Positions 1 through 7,880 of a stretch of DNA of 33,165 nucleotides are shown here, piece after piece. The DNA is taken from contig RPRI01000046.1 of assembly GCA_003818505.1 (NCBI GenBank), forward strand, positions 1 to 33,165. Direction: 5' to 3'. The first letter of the stretch is position 1. Each line of letters starts with the position of its first letter. Under the pieces are notes generated by a model. It saw only the letters and a list, made by a program, of their open reading frames with translations. It was not told where the DNA came from and did not search any database. Made by a program: the position numbers and the translations under genes. The DNA is from Desulfobacteraceae bacterium. GTDB lineage: Bacteria > Desulfobacterota > Desulfobacteria > Desulfobacterales > RPRI01.

Positions 1-1
1 C

Positions 2-160
2 CTTTACGGCCAGGAATGGAAGCTGCTGAAACTTGGCCGGATGCCCGCGCTTTTCGTGATTAACCGGAAGGGCGCTCTTGCATTCGCCCAATACGGCACA
101 AGCATGTCCGACATACCGGGGAACAAAGAGATGCTGAAGGTGCTGGGCGGGTTGGGGTGA
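2..160 (+). CDS. Peroxiredoxin/redoxin-like protein, C-terminal part
   Basis: The open frame enters from the left edge and stops at TGA 158-160, giving 52 residues. The visible part reads LYGQEWKLLKLGRMPALFVI, then NRKGALAFAQYGTSMSDIPG and a short helix. This matches the C-terminal half of AhpC/TSA-type thiol peroxidases and thioredoxin-fold redoxins: a cis-Pro loop (RMPALFVI), a strand pair with the NRKG turn, and a terminal helix. The catalytic cysteine would lie upstream of the window, so peroxidase activity cannot be judged. The family call rests on this short segment only. It sits 226 bases ahead of a universal stress protein, which fits a small stress-related neighbourhood. Confidence 0.6.
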   Translation, partial: LYGQEWKLLKLGRMPALFVINRKGALAFAQYGTSMSDIPGNKEMLKVLGGLG

Positions 161-386
161 TTACAGGCCTGACGGATAAAACAGGAGCCGGGAAAATTCA
201 TCAATATGCATGTACGGCTTAGGGAATACCCGGTAAAACAGCCAGCATATCCGCAAAAGAATAAAGTTGCTGCTTAAACTTGACATACAGGCCGGTTAAT
301 GCGATACATAAATACTTAAAAAACGGATTCTTACTCCTTCAACTCCCGGCCATATATAATTGCGCAACATCTGACGGAGGATCGCC

Positions 387-800
387 ATGCTTGATTATAA
401 GAACATTCTATACGCCATTGATCTGGACGCTGAAAAAATTTTTTCAGTGATAGGTGCCCTAGAATTCGCTCAACGATTTCAAAGTCGTCTCCATGTTTTG
501 TATGTCAACGATCTCATGGCCGGCTACCGCCATGCGACGGACCGGGAGGATACCGTCGCCCTTAGAATAAAGGAAACCGTGCCCGAATCTCTTTTGGAAA
601 ACAGCAACATCATCTATGCCAGCGCAAAAGGAAACACGGCGGAAGAAATTCTCAAATACGCCCTTGAGCAGCAGATTGATCTCATCATCGTCGGCCACAA
701 GCACCGCGGTAAAGTCTATGCATCGATGTTCGACAGCACAGACGTCAACATTCTTGATGAGACTCTCTTGCCTGTTTTAGTTATTCCGGAAAAGCAGTAA
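387..800 (+). CDS. Universal stress protein, UspA family
   Basis: A 137-residue single-domain Usp protein, the usual length for the family. It opens with a buried strand (KNILYAIDLD), has the second strand LHVLYVND, and ends with LIIVGHKHRGK...S...LLPVLVIP, the place where ATP-binding Usp proteins carry G-x2-G-x9-G-S/T. Here the glycines are partly replaced (VGHKHRGKVYASMFDSTD), so ATP binding is doubtful. The ATG at 387 is supported by GGAGG at 376-380, six bases upstream. A TTGACA box at 280-285 could serve as -35, but no convincing -10 follows. Role inferred from the family: cytoplasmic stress or starvation survival factor, partner unknown. Confidence 0.85.
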   Translation: MLDYKNILYAIDLDAEKIFSVIGALEFAQRFQSRLHVLYVNDLMAGYRHATDREDTVALRIKETVPESLLENSNIIYASAKGNTAEEILKYALEQQIDLIIVGHKHRGKVYASMFDSTDVNILDETLLPVLVIPEKQ

Positions 801-841
801 CTGTTCAGAAAACTTTCTGATTTTTCAGACGGCCAAATGCC

Positions 842-870
842 TTGACACGCAAAGTCGGTTTCTCTATACT
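842..870 (+). promoter_or_regulatory. Sigma-70 promoter for the DUF748 gene
   Basis: TTGACA at 842-847 and TATACT at 865-870 are separated by exactly 17 bases. This is a near-consensus housekeeping promoter. It lies just after the stress-protein gene and about 75 bases before the ATG at 945, so the large envelope gene is probably transcribed on its own. Confidence 0.7.
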
Positions 871-944
871 TTCAGTTATTAAAGCAAAGTCATATCATTA
901 TCTTACCAAAATCTTATTAAAATCAAATAAAAAAGGCCTATGAA

Positions 945-3900
945 ATGAAGCTGAAACCAGGATTAAATAAGATTCTAATCGGGTTAGCCATTTTCTTTGT
1001 AATATTTACTCTCGCCGGATTTTTTGCACTGCCGCCGCTTCTAAAATCTGTTTTAAGCAAAAAACTATCTGAAAACCTTCATCGCGAGGTATCGATCAGC
1101 CAGATCAATTTTAATCCTTTTACCCTGAGCGTAAAAGTGAAAGGCCTTTTAGTAAAAGAGCGGAACAGCACGGAGACGTTTGTATCCTGCGATGAGATAT
1201 TTCTGGATTTTCAGAGCCTTTCTGCTTTCAAAAGAGCAGCTATTTTCAGGGAGATTTTGCTAAAGCAGCCTTTTATAAAGGTTTCCCTTAATCCTGACAT
1301 GTTCTATAATTTTTCCGATCTCATTGAAAAGAAGGAAACGAAAATACCGGAAGAAGAGAACCGGAAACCATTAAGATTCTCTTTCAGAAACATTAAGATT
1401 GAAAACGGAAGCATAGATTTCCGGGATGGACCTAAACAGACACAACATACGGTCAGAGAATTAAATATCGGCGTCCCGTTTTTTTCCAACATCCCTTACT
1501 ACGTTGATACTGACGTCCAACCCGTGTTTTCAGCAATAATTAACGGGACTCCCTATAAAATTGAGGGAAAGACAAAACCCTATGCTGATTCATTGGAGAC
1601 CTATTTTGATATCAATATTAAAAACCTCGACATCCCTTATTACCTTGCTTATATCCCGGTTAAAATGAATTTTCAGATTGTTTCCGCATCGCTTGATACC
1701 AATGCGAAGATATCCTTTATTCAATATAAAAACCGTGAGGATTCCCTCAAGGTTACAGGGAATATTTCTCTGAAAAAAATGGCAATCGATGATATCAGGA
1801 AGAACCCTCTATTTAGACTTCCCATGTTAGAAATCTCCATAGCCGAGTCAGAGCCGCTCTCTCAACGCATTCATTTATCAAAAGTTTCCATTCAATACCC
1901 TGAACTGGGAATAAGGCGCGAAAAAAACGGGGATCTCAATCTCGAATCTCTTTTCCCGGAAAAAAGCAGTAAGGAAGATTCAGATCCCTTGTCAATTGAG
2001 ATTGATGAGATAGAGATGGCCGGCGGGAAAATCTTTTTTTCCGACTTATCAGGAAGTAAACCATTCAGGACTCTTTTGAATCCTATTGACTTGAAGGTCG
2101 GCAATTTCAGCAACGCCAGAGACAAAAAATCAGCCTTTTCTTTACTTATGAAAACGGAAGCCAAAGAGGATATTAAGCTCGATGGTGAGTTTTCAATTGA
2201 CCCCGTCTGGACGGAAGGGGTTTTGGATCTATCATCTGTCCAGTTGAAGAAGTATGCCCCCTACTATCAGGATAAGATTCTGTTTACGATAGAGGACGGG
2301 CGTCTAAATTTTTCAACCCGGTATAAATATGCAAAAGGAGATAAAGATCCGGAGATCAATTTATCGGGGATGTCTGTGATCATAAGATCTCTTCGCCTGA
2401 AACAAACGGATGAGAAGAATGACTTTCTCATAATCCCTGACTTTTCAGTTAAAGAGACCGATCTTGATCTTATAAAGAGGGAGGTTAAAATCGGAGGAAT
2501 TTTCACACAAAAAGGCGATCTTCACATCAGGCATTCAAAGAACGGGGATGTTAATCTCTTCCAGCTTGTGGCAAAGCAGCCTGTTTCCGATGATAAATTT
2601 CCTGATGAACAACCCTCCGGGGAGAAAAGCAAACCCGCTGAAAAGCCATGGATGGTGTCACTGAAGAACATATCAGTGGATGATTATACCATCAGCGTTG
2701 AAGACCGGATGCCTTCGGAACCTGTAAACCTGGCGGTTCAAAACCTGAATATCCGGGGAGATAATATATCAACGGCCAGAAACAGTAAGGGAAGACTGAA
2801 GCTCTCCTTTCTTCTGAATCGAAAAGGATTTTTTTCCGCCGCGGGCAGCATAGGCGTGGATCCGCCGGCCGCGGATCTGTTGACCGAACTCAAGGGTATC
2901 GAGATCACGCCCCTCCAGTCCTATTTCACGGATAAGGTTAAGATTACTGTTACAGGAGGCGCCATTTCCACATCAGGGAATTTGTCTTTTTCTTCTGACG
3001 GGGAAAAGGGAATAAAGGCAGGGTATAAAGGGGATGCCTCTTTATCCAATTTTTCTTCGATTGATAAACTGAACGCGGAGGATTTCCTGAAATGGGAATC
3101 GCTTTCTTTCAGTGATATCAATGCGGGATACAACCCTCTCCTGATTGATATCAAAGGGATTTCGCTGACCAATTTCTATTCACGGGTTATCCTGAATGCT
3201 GATAAATCACTTAACCTCCAGGAAATCATGGAGAAGGGTGAATCAAAGAAGGAGATTTCTCCACCTCCTGCGGCAGAGCAAAAGACAGCCCCGCCAGCCA
3301 TTGAGAAGCGAACCCCATCGCAAAAAGAAAAGGGGCCTGCAAAAGATATTAAAATAGGCAGCATTACATTGCAGGGAGGAATAATTGATTTTTCTGACAG
3401 ATCGCTTAAGCCGGAATACTCCGCAAAACTGACTGAAATAGGGGGAAGGGTATCAGGACTCTCTTCTGAGGAAACTACAATGGCGGATATTGAAATCCGA
3501 GGGAAGCTCGATGATTACGCCCCGCTCGAAATTACGGGCAGGATCAATCCTCTCAAAGAAGAGCTTTATGCGGACGTAAAAGCCAGATTTAAGGATATGG
3601 ACCTCAGTTCGACAACCCCCTATGCCGGGAAATATGTCGGATATACCGTCGAGAAAGGGAAGCTTTCGTTTGACCTGAAATATCTGATAGCCGACAGAAA
3701 AATAGAATCTCAGAACTACATATTTCTCGACCAGTTTGCCCTGGGAGATAAGGTCGAGAGTCCTCAAGCGACAAACCTGCCTGTCAAGCTTGCCATTGCC
3801 CTTCTTAAGGACCGGAAAGGAGAAATCAAGCTTGACATTCCTGTTACCGGGAGCCTTGACGATCCTCAGTTCAGCATTTGGAAAATCATCCTGAAAATAC

Positions 3901-4535
3901 TCGTTAATCTGATCTCAAAGGCGGCTACATCGCCTTTTGCGCTTCTCGGAGCCGCGTTCGGCGGAGGAGAGGAACTGGGTTTTGTGGAATTTGATTACGG
4001 GCGCACCGTCATTACTGAACAGAACATGAAAAAACTTGAAACGATTGAAAAGGCCCTTTCGGACAAACCTGCGCTCAAAATGGATATTGAAGGCCATGTG
4101 GATATGGAGAAAGACAGGGAAGGGTTAAAACAGTATCTGTTTAACAGAAAATTCAAAGCGCAGAAACTTAAAGATATGATCAAAAAGGGAGAGCCTGCCA
4201 TTCCTGTTGATGATGTTCAAATAGAAAAACAGGAATACGAAAAATACCTTAAGATGGCTTATAGGGAAGAAAAATTTCCGAAGCCTAAAAATTTTATCGG
4301 CATGACAAAAGACCTGCCTCCCCAGGAAATGGAAAAATTGATACTTACCCATATCGAGGTCAAGGAGGGAGACTTAAGATCCCTTGCTGTTCAACGAGCC
4401 ATGCAGATAAAGGAGTTTATTTTAAAATCGGGAAAGGTCCAACCGGAAAGAATATTTATCATTGAACCAAAATCGCTTGCACCGGAAAAGAAAGAGAAAC
4501 TGAGGGAGAGCCGGGTCGATTTAATGCTTAAATAA
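945..4535 (+). CDS. DUF748/AsmA-like envelope protein
   Basis: A 1196-residue protein with one N-terminal membrane helix (about residues 9-33, rich in I, L, F and A). A very long periplasmic region of repeated beta-strand segments follows, with recurring phrases such as GSIDFRD, GKIFFSD and GIIDFSD. These are typical of DUF748 proteins, relatives of AsmA/TamB that are thought to form hydrophobic-groove bridges for lipid transfer between inner and outer membrane. A Pro/Lys/Glu-rich linker lies near residue 770-805. The C-terminal portion (about 1000-1196) has an alpha/beta look with FDYGRTVITEQNMKKLETIE and a final RVDLMLK, resembling an OmpA-like ending. The start is supported by AAAGG at 932-936 and the promoter at 842-870. 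The exact function in this organism is inferred. Confidence 0.8.
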   Translation: MKLKPGLNKILIGLAIFFVIFTLAGFFALPPLLKSVLSKKLSENLHREVSISQINFNPFTLSVKVKGLLVKERNSTETFVSCDEIFLDFQSLSAFKRAAIFREILLKQPFIKVSLNPDMFYNFSDLIEKKETKIPEEENRKPLRFSFRNIKIENGSIDFRDGPKQTQHTVRELNIGVPFFSNIPYYVDTDVQPVFSAIINGTPYKIEGKTKPYADSLETYFDINIKNLDIPYYLAYIPVKMNFQIVSASLDTNAKISFIQYKNREDSLKVTGNISLKKMAIDDIRKNPLFRLPMLEISIAESEPLSQRIHLSKVSIQYPELGIRREKNGDLNLESLFPEKSSKEDSDPLSIEIDEIEMAGGKIFFSDLSGSKPFRTLLNPIDLKVGNFSNARDKKSAFSLLMKTEAKEDIKLDGEFSIDPVWTEGVLDLSSVQLKKYAPYYQDKILFTIEDGRLNFSTRYKYAKGDKDPEINLSGMSVIIRSLRLKQTDEKNDFLIIPDFSVKETDLDLIKREVKIGGIFTQKGDLHIRHSKNGDVNLFQLVAKQPVSDDKFPDEQPSGEKSKPAEKPWMVSLKNISVDDYTISVEDRMPSEPVNLAVQNLNIRGDNISTARNSKGRLKLSFLLNRKGFFSAAGSIGVDPPAADLLTELKGIEITPLQSYFTDKVKITVTGGAISTSGNLSFSSDGEKGIKAGYKGDASLSNFSSIDKLNAEDFLKWESLSFSDINAGYNPLLIDIKGISLTNFYSRVILNADKSLNLQEIMEKGESKKEISPPPAAEQKTAPPAIEKRTPSQKEKGPAKDIKIGSITLQGGIIDFSDRSLKPEYSAKLTEIGGRVSGLSSEETTMADIEIRGKLDDYAPLEITGRINPLKEELYADVKARFKDMDLSSTTPYAGKYVGYTVEKGKLSFDLKYLIADRKIESQNYIFLDQFALGDKVESPQATNLPVKLAIALLKDRKGEIKLDIPVTGSLDDPQFSIWKIILKILVNLISKAATSPFALLGAAFGGGEELGFVEFDYGRTVITEQNMKKLETIEKALSDKPALKMDIEGHVDMEKDREGLKQYLFNRKFKAQKLKDMIKKGEPAIPVDDVQIEKQEYEKYLKMAYREEKFPKPKNFIGMTKDLPPQEMEKLILTHIEVKEGDLRSLAVQRAMQIKEFILKSGKVQPERIFIIEPKSLAPEKKEKLRESRVDLMLK

Positions 4536-4659
4536 AGGGGTATGCATTGTCCGGGTCGGCGCCGGACATTTAAGTATATTACCGAGCACTATAAACAAAC
4601 TGTTATTATGTAACGCAGCTCACCTGCAAAGATATTTTACCGTCAGATGGCGCAGCGGG

Positions 4660-4955
4660 TTATGCCATAATTTCTTTTATTGGCATTATTTGCTTGCCAT
4701 GACGAATAGTCAGGACAGATATCCGCTCCGCTTCAATGCGATAAATTAAACGGTAATTACCGTAAATAATCTCTCTAAATTGATTGTTTCCGATTTCAGG
4801 AACTATCCTGCCGATTTCCGGAGAAGTTTTAAGTTGCTCGACTTTTGAAATACCGTTTTAATCCATTTTTCTGCCGCTGATGGTTTGTCCTGCGCAATGT
4901 AGCCAGCGATTTCTAAAGCCCTCTCTAAAGCCAGCGGCGACCAGACGGCAATCAT
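4660..4955 (-). pseudogene. ParE/RelE-type toxin, frameshifted
   Basis: Reading the minus strand from ATG 4955 gives MIAVWSPLALERALEIAGYI and continues to WIKTVFQKS, then runs to an early stop. In the next frame the rest of a RelE/ParE toxin is intact: VEQLKTSPEIGRIVPEIG, then FREIIYGNYRLIYRIEAERI and SVLTIRHGKQIMPIKEIMA. The 296-base span is one base short of a 98-residue gene, so a single-base deletion near 4842-4850, in an A-rich stretch, explains it. The start overlaps the antitoxin stop by four bases (ATGA), the classical antitoxin-toxin operon junction. The toxin is presumably inactive unless ribosomes slip or the base is a sequencing error. Confidence 0.8.
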
Positions 4956-5233
4956 TTTTGAACCCGCTTTAAAACTTTATTCATTGCATCTTTATGATCT
5001 ATCCCCTGTCCATTCTCGATCTGGCTTAAGGATATCTGAACATCCGTTAAAAGCTCAATTTTCTCCTGCATCGATTCAAATTCATGTGCGTCTATCAGAA
5101 CAGCAACACCTTTTCCATGCTGAGTAATTATCAAAGGTCTTTTTGTATCGCGGACCTGCTTGATAAAATTTGTGATGCCGGTTCTTATCTCAGATAATGG
5201 CTTGATATCCTGATTAATTTTTAGTCTTTGCAT
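4952..5233 (-). CDS. Phd/YefM-type antitoxin
   Basis: A 93-residue protein with the Phd/YefM fold: an N-terminal DNA-binding part (KPLSEIRTGITNFIKQVRDT), the strand-turn RPLIITQHGKGVAVLIDAHE, then a helical C-terminus that would wrap the cognate toxin. The ATG is preceded by GAGG at suitable spacing. It would repress its own operon and neutralise the ParE/RelE partner encoded immediately downstream, whose gene is frameshifted. The antitoxin itself is intact, so it may persist as a repressor or as a cross-neutralising orphan. Confidence 0.85.
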   Translation of the reverse strand: MQRLKINQDIKPLSEIRTGITNFIKQVRDTKRPLIITQHGKGVAVLIDAHEFESMQEKIELLTDVQISLSQIENGQGIDHKDAMNKVLKRVQK

Positions 5234-5259
5234 TTTGCACCTCGTTTCAGTTTTTTTAA

Positions 5260-5282
5260 TTTAGTACAATATAACGTACAAA
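5260..5282 (-). promoter_or_regulatory. Possible autoregulated promoter of the toxin-antitoxin operon
   Basis: About 30 bases upstream of the antitoxin start, the minus strand reads TTGTACGTTATATTGTACTA, with GTAC repeated at both ends and a TATATT that could be the -10. The arrangement fits an operator overlapping a promoter, as usual for Phd-type operons. No clear -35 was identified. Confidence 0.3.
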
Positions 5283-5324
5283 AAAGATGCATGCAATATA
5301 TTTTAGCCTCTTCTATTTTCATCA

Positions 5325-6218
5325 TCATAAATACTTATTCTCCGGTTTAGACGTGTATAATGCCTTGTTCGAAGGTCTTTGTTCCGCAAACATCTCCGGA
5401 TCCATGATTCCTTGGCAGACACGTGTCACCGGCCCGGTCATAGTGGCGGCGAAGTCCTGAGAGAACCGGATTGCAAGGTTTCCACCAGGCATATTAACAG
5501 TGATAGCGGAATCGCAAAGGCCGAGCCTGTAGGCAGCGGCTGCGGCTGCGGTGCTGCTGCTGCCCGAAGCCAGAGTATAGCCCGCTCCCCGTTCCCATAT
5601 TTCAATGCGGATGTTTTGACGGTCAAGAACTTCCAGAAACTGGACGTTCGTACGATAAGGGAAGCGGGAGTCCGTCTCAATCAAAGGCCCATACTGCCGG
5701 GCAAGCTCCGGAGAGGGCTTCTTGCAGAGGATAACACAGTGAGGGTTTCCCACGGTAGCTGCACAATACTCGAACAGAGTGCCCGAGATCTCCATATGCT
5801 CCCGCAATACTTCCCGCTCTTTTCCGGTAACAGGTATCTTCGTGCTCAGAAAGCTCACCTTTCCCATTTCCACAGTTACAGTCTTTCCGCCGTCCTGGAC
5901 GCGACAGACGACAGTCCCGCCCGGGGTTTCTACCGTAAACGGGTTTTCATGTACCAAACCCTGATCATAGAGAAAGCGCGAAAAGATGCGAAGACCGTTC
6001 CCGCTCTTTTCCGCTTCGCTGCCGTCGGTATTGAGGATTCTAAGACGGAAATCGCAGGCGCCGCCGGGAAGCGGACCAAGAAGAAGCCCATCCGATCCGA
6101 CTCCGTAGTTGCGGTGACAAATAAGTTGAACCTGTTCTGGCTCAAGCTCTCCGTTGACCTCGGTTGGCCGGATCACCAGGTAGTCATTCCCGAGACCGTG
6201 GTATTTTGCGTATTTCAT
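5325..6218 (-). CDS. dapF: Diaminopimelate epimerase homologue with Cys-to-Ser active sites
   Basis: A 297-residue DapF-fold protein. The N-terminus MKYAKYHGLGNDYLVI and the glycine-rich motifs are clear. DapF interconverts LL- and meso-diaminopimelate in the cytoplasm using a pair of cysteines as acid/base. In this copy the first motif, normally CGNG, reads SGNGLR (Ser72). The second, normally ACGTG, reads ASGSSS (Ser218). Both catalytic positions are therefore serine. The rest of the fold, including GNPHCVIL and WERGAGYTLA, is retained. It may be a divergent epimerase or racemase subgroup, or act on another substrate. A strong AGGAAGG lies just upstream of ATG 6218. The neighbours are toxin-antitoxin and secreted-protein genes, not lysine-biosynthesis genes. 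Confidence 0.8.
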   Translation of the reverse strand: MKYAKYHGLGNDYLVIRPTEVNGELEPEQVQLICHRNYGVGSDGLLLGPLPGGACDFRLRILNTDGSEAEKSGNGLRIFSRFLYDQGLVHENPFTVETPGGTVVCRVQDGGKTVTVEMGKVSFLSTKIPVTGKEREVLREHMEISGTLFEYCAATVGNPHCVILCKKPSPELARQYGPLIETDSRFPYRTNVQFLEVLDRQNIRIEIWERGAGYTLASGSSSTAAAAAAYRLGLCDSAITVNMPGGNLAIRFSQDFAATMTGPVTRVCQGIMDPEMFAEQRPSNKALYTSKPENKYL

Positions 6219-6257
6219 GTCCTTCCTTCGAACGCTGCAAATGCAGCCGACGCGTTT

Positions 6258-6932
6258 TTAGCGGTCGGCTACATTTGGCTTGATGTTGGGGCTATTTGTA
6301 ACTCGCGCCTTCGTCGATTTTAATTTTCGCTGCTTTTGGTAAGATTCCGATCCCCGGTGCGCAACTATTTTTCGGCCTCTGTATCGTTCGTATTCTCTGA
6401 TGAATACTTCAGTGTTCTTGTAGGGGCCTGCGATATACCCAGGGCGCTTCGAGTCACAGAAAAAATATGTCATGCCATTTCGTTCAAAACTCACCAACCA
6501 ATGCAATCGGAAAGTATTACCATCTATTTGAATCGGATCGAATTCAATCATCAGATATTTGGGATCGCTATTCGGATCGATTATTCTGAGTGTCTCAACT
6601 CCGAAGCGGGCAAGATCGACACAAACCCCAGCTTTTCTTTCAAAAAACTCGGATGGAGTGTAAATAAGGATTTCTTCATTCTTTGTTCTTTGGTTCAAGG
6701 AAAGCTTAATCGCTCGCGCCTTGTCGTATAAAAAACTGCCAGCGATCCAAATATTTATATCTTCCGCTGTTTTCCAGCGATCTAAAGCTTGGCCGTAGGA
6801 ATCAGCACCCTGATAAGGTATAGATAAATCACGCTCAAATGCTGGCTCATCAGTCAAAGAAGTCGCAGCATAAGAAACATTGGAACAAACAAGAATAAAA
6901 ATAAATATATAAAATATTCTTAGCGTATTCAT
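6258..6932 (-). CDS. Secreted transglutaminase-like cysteine protein
   Basis: A 224-residue protein when started at the ATG at 6932. That start places a classical signal peptide (MNTLRIFYIFIFILVCSNVS then YA) at the very N-terminus. An upstream in-frame ATG at 6965 would add eleven residues ahead of it. The mature part has the transglutaminase-like/protease triad pattern: Cys104 in ERKAGVCVDLARF, His144 in FRLHWLVSF, Asp160 in FFCDSKRPG. Such proteins act in the periplasm or outside the cell as peptidases or cross-linkers. The C-terminus is basic and looks disordered. It shares the minus strand with the DapF homologue (39 bases apart), so the two may be co-transcribed. The substrate is unknown. 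Confidence 0.65.
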   Translation of the reverse strand: MNTLRIFYIFIFILVCSNVSYAATSLTDEPAFERDLSIPYQGADSYGQALDRWKTAEDINIWIAGSFLYDKARAIKLSLNQRTKNEEILIYTPSEFFERKAGVCVDLARFGVETLRIIDPNSDPKYLMIEFDPIQIDGNTFRLHWLVSFERNGMTYFFCDSKRPGYIAGPYKNTEVFIREYERYRGRKIVAHRGSESYQKQRKLKSTKARVTNSPNIKPNVADR

Positions 6933-7182
6933 CTTGTTGCGTCCCCTAAGTCCCAACACACGCATTATTAATAAAACATGGAAAAAACGCTGTCAGATTT
7001 TACATGTTATTACGATATTGATTGTTCCCATTGAAATAAAATTTATGGATAAGTGCTGCAGGTTCCGAGATATCATCATTTCGAAAAAGCATAATGATGT
7101 TTCCTCCGTTTCAGTAACACGGGGGGTTGAAAGAACATGATATTGGAAATAGCTAACTCTCTATATCATAATTGGAACCGGC

Positions 7183-7360
7183 TTATCGATTTGAAATAAA
7201 CTCTCTGACCGTCGTGCCAATATCTTTAGCGATTTGTCGTAGTAGAATTGGTGAAATGTCACGCCCCTGATGGAAAGGGACTGATGTACTACTGTGACCA
7301 TCCGGATGTCTGAACGGATACCCATTGCGGTGATAGATTCATATCTATCAGCAATTACAT
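7183..7360 (-). pseudogene. Chimeric toxin remnant: DUF5615 start joined to HicA tail
   Basis: Directly after the DUF433 gene the minus strand reads ATG TAA, then LLIDMNLSPQWV, the N-terminal motif of DUF5615 PIN-like toxins that usually follow DUF433. A stop sits at codon 2, where a lysine codon would be expected. Around 7325 the similarity switches, in another frame, to a HicA-type C-terminus: NGYPFRHPDGHSSTSVPFHQ, GRDISPILLRQIAKDIGTTV, REFISNR, ending at TAA 7183-7185. The piece has no usable start. It looks like a recombination scar between two toxin genes. The two family assignments rest on recognised motifs, not on a database search. Confidence 0.6.
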
Positions 7361-7593
7361 GCAGATACCCAAACAACCGGCACATCAATCTCTTCGACAC
7401 GCCATGCAGCATAAGCGAGTGCTTCGTCGATGTCTTCCGGTTCGAGATATTGATATAACTTTAAAATGTCCTCTTTCTTTTGACCAGAGGCGACAAGACC
7501 AACGATGGTTTCTACAGTTACAAGCATGCCGCGTATGCAGGGCTTTCCTCCCATTACCTTAGAATCGAAGGTAATTCTCGTCATGATTGCCAT
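7348..7593 (-). CDS. DUF433 antitoxin-like protein
   Basis: An 81-residue protein of the DUF433 (VapB45-like) family. It has the typical opening MTRITFDSKVMGGKPCIRGM, then VTVETIVGLVASGQKKEDIL and a helix ending in YLEPEDIDEALAYAAWRVEE. The fold is a winged-helix/MarR-like DNA-binding domain. These proteins are paired with DUF5615 PIN-like nucleases as toxin-antitoxin or restriction-of-translation modules. GAGG lies five bases before ATG 7593. The expected partner is only a stub here, so this is probably an orphan antitoxin. Its last residues (WVSACNC) deviate from the family, consistent with an altered 3' end. Confidence 0.75.
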   Translation of the reverse strand: MAIMTRITFDSKVMGGKPCIRGMLVTVETIVGLVASGQKKEDILKLYQYLEPEDIDEALAYAAWRVEEIDVPVVWVSACNC

Positions 7594-7880
7594 TTCAACC
7601 TCTACAATTAATAGAAATCATTTAAATATCCGATCTGCGTCAGCAAATATATTGCTTGCAGTTAAGCCTGGTTTTTTTCCTTCCTTATACTCTTTTCAGC
7701 GTCGCGCTGTCTCAGCTATCCTATCTTTCTAAACGTCATTATGCACTTTGACCTCTGTCATCAATAGTAGACGCCAAGCCATCTTTCATATCTTCATGAC
7801 GCAATAAACTTAACAGATATCATAACAATTTACTCACAAAAAGCAAAGAAAATCGCGGAATCAGCCAAGAGAACAACCCG

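Noticed and set aside
280-308. TTGACA box as promoter for the stress protein
   Set aside because: No -10 better than three of six matches at acceptable spacing.
4548-4568. TGTCCGG/CCGGACA hairpin after the DUF748 gene
   Set aside because: A stable stem, but no T-run follows, so a terminator cannot be claimed. The TGTCCGG match to the insertion-sequence ends is too short to mean a remnant.
5379-6323. 314-codon open frame on the plus strand
   Set aside because: Antisense to the DapF homologue. Its translation is Arg/Ser/His-rich without any family pattern, and it has no ribosome site.
7074-7099. CATCATT/AATGATG inverted repeat
   Set aside because: Seven-base A/T-rich arms with a 12-base loop are easily found by chance and have no supporting context.
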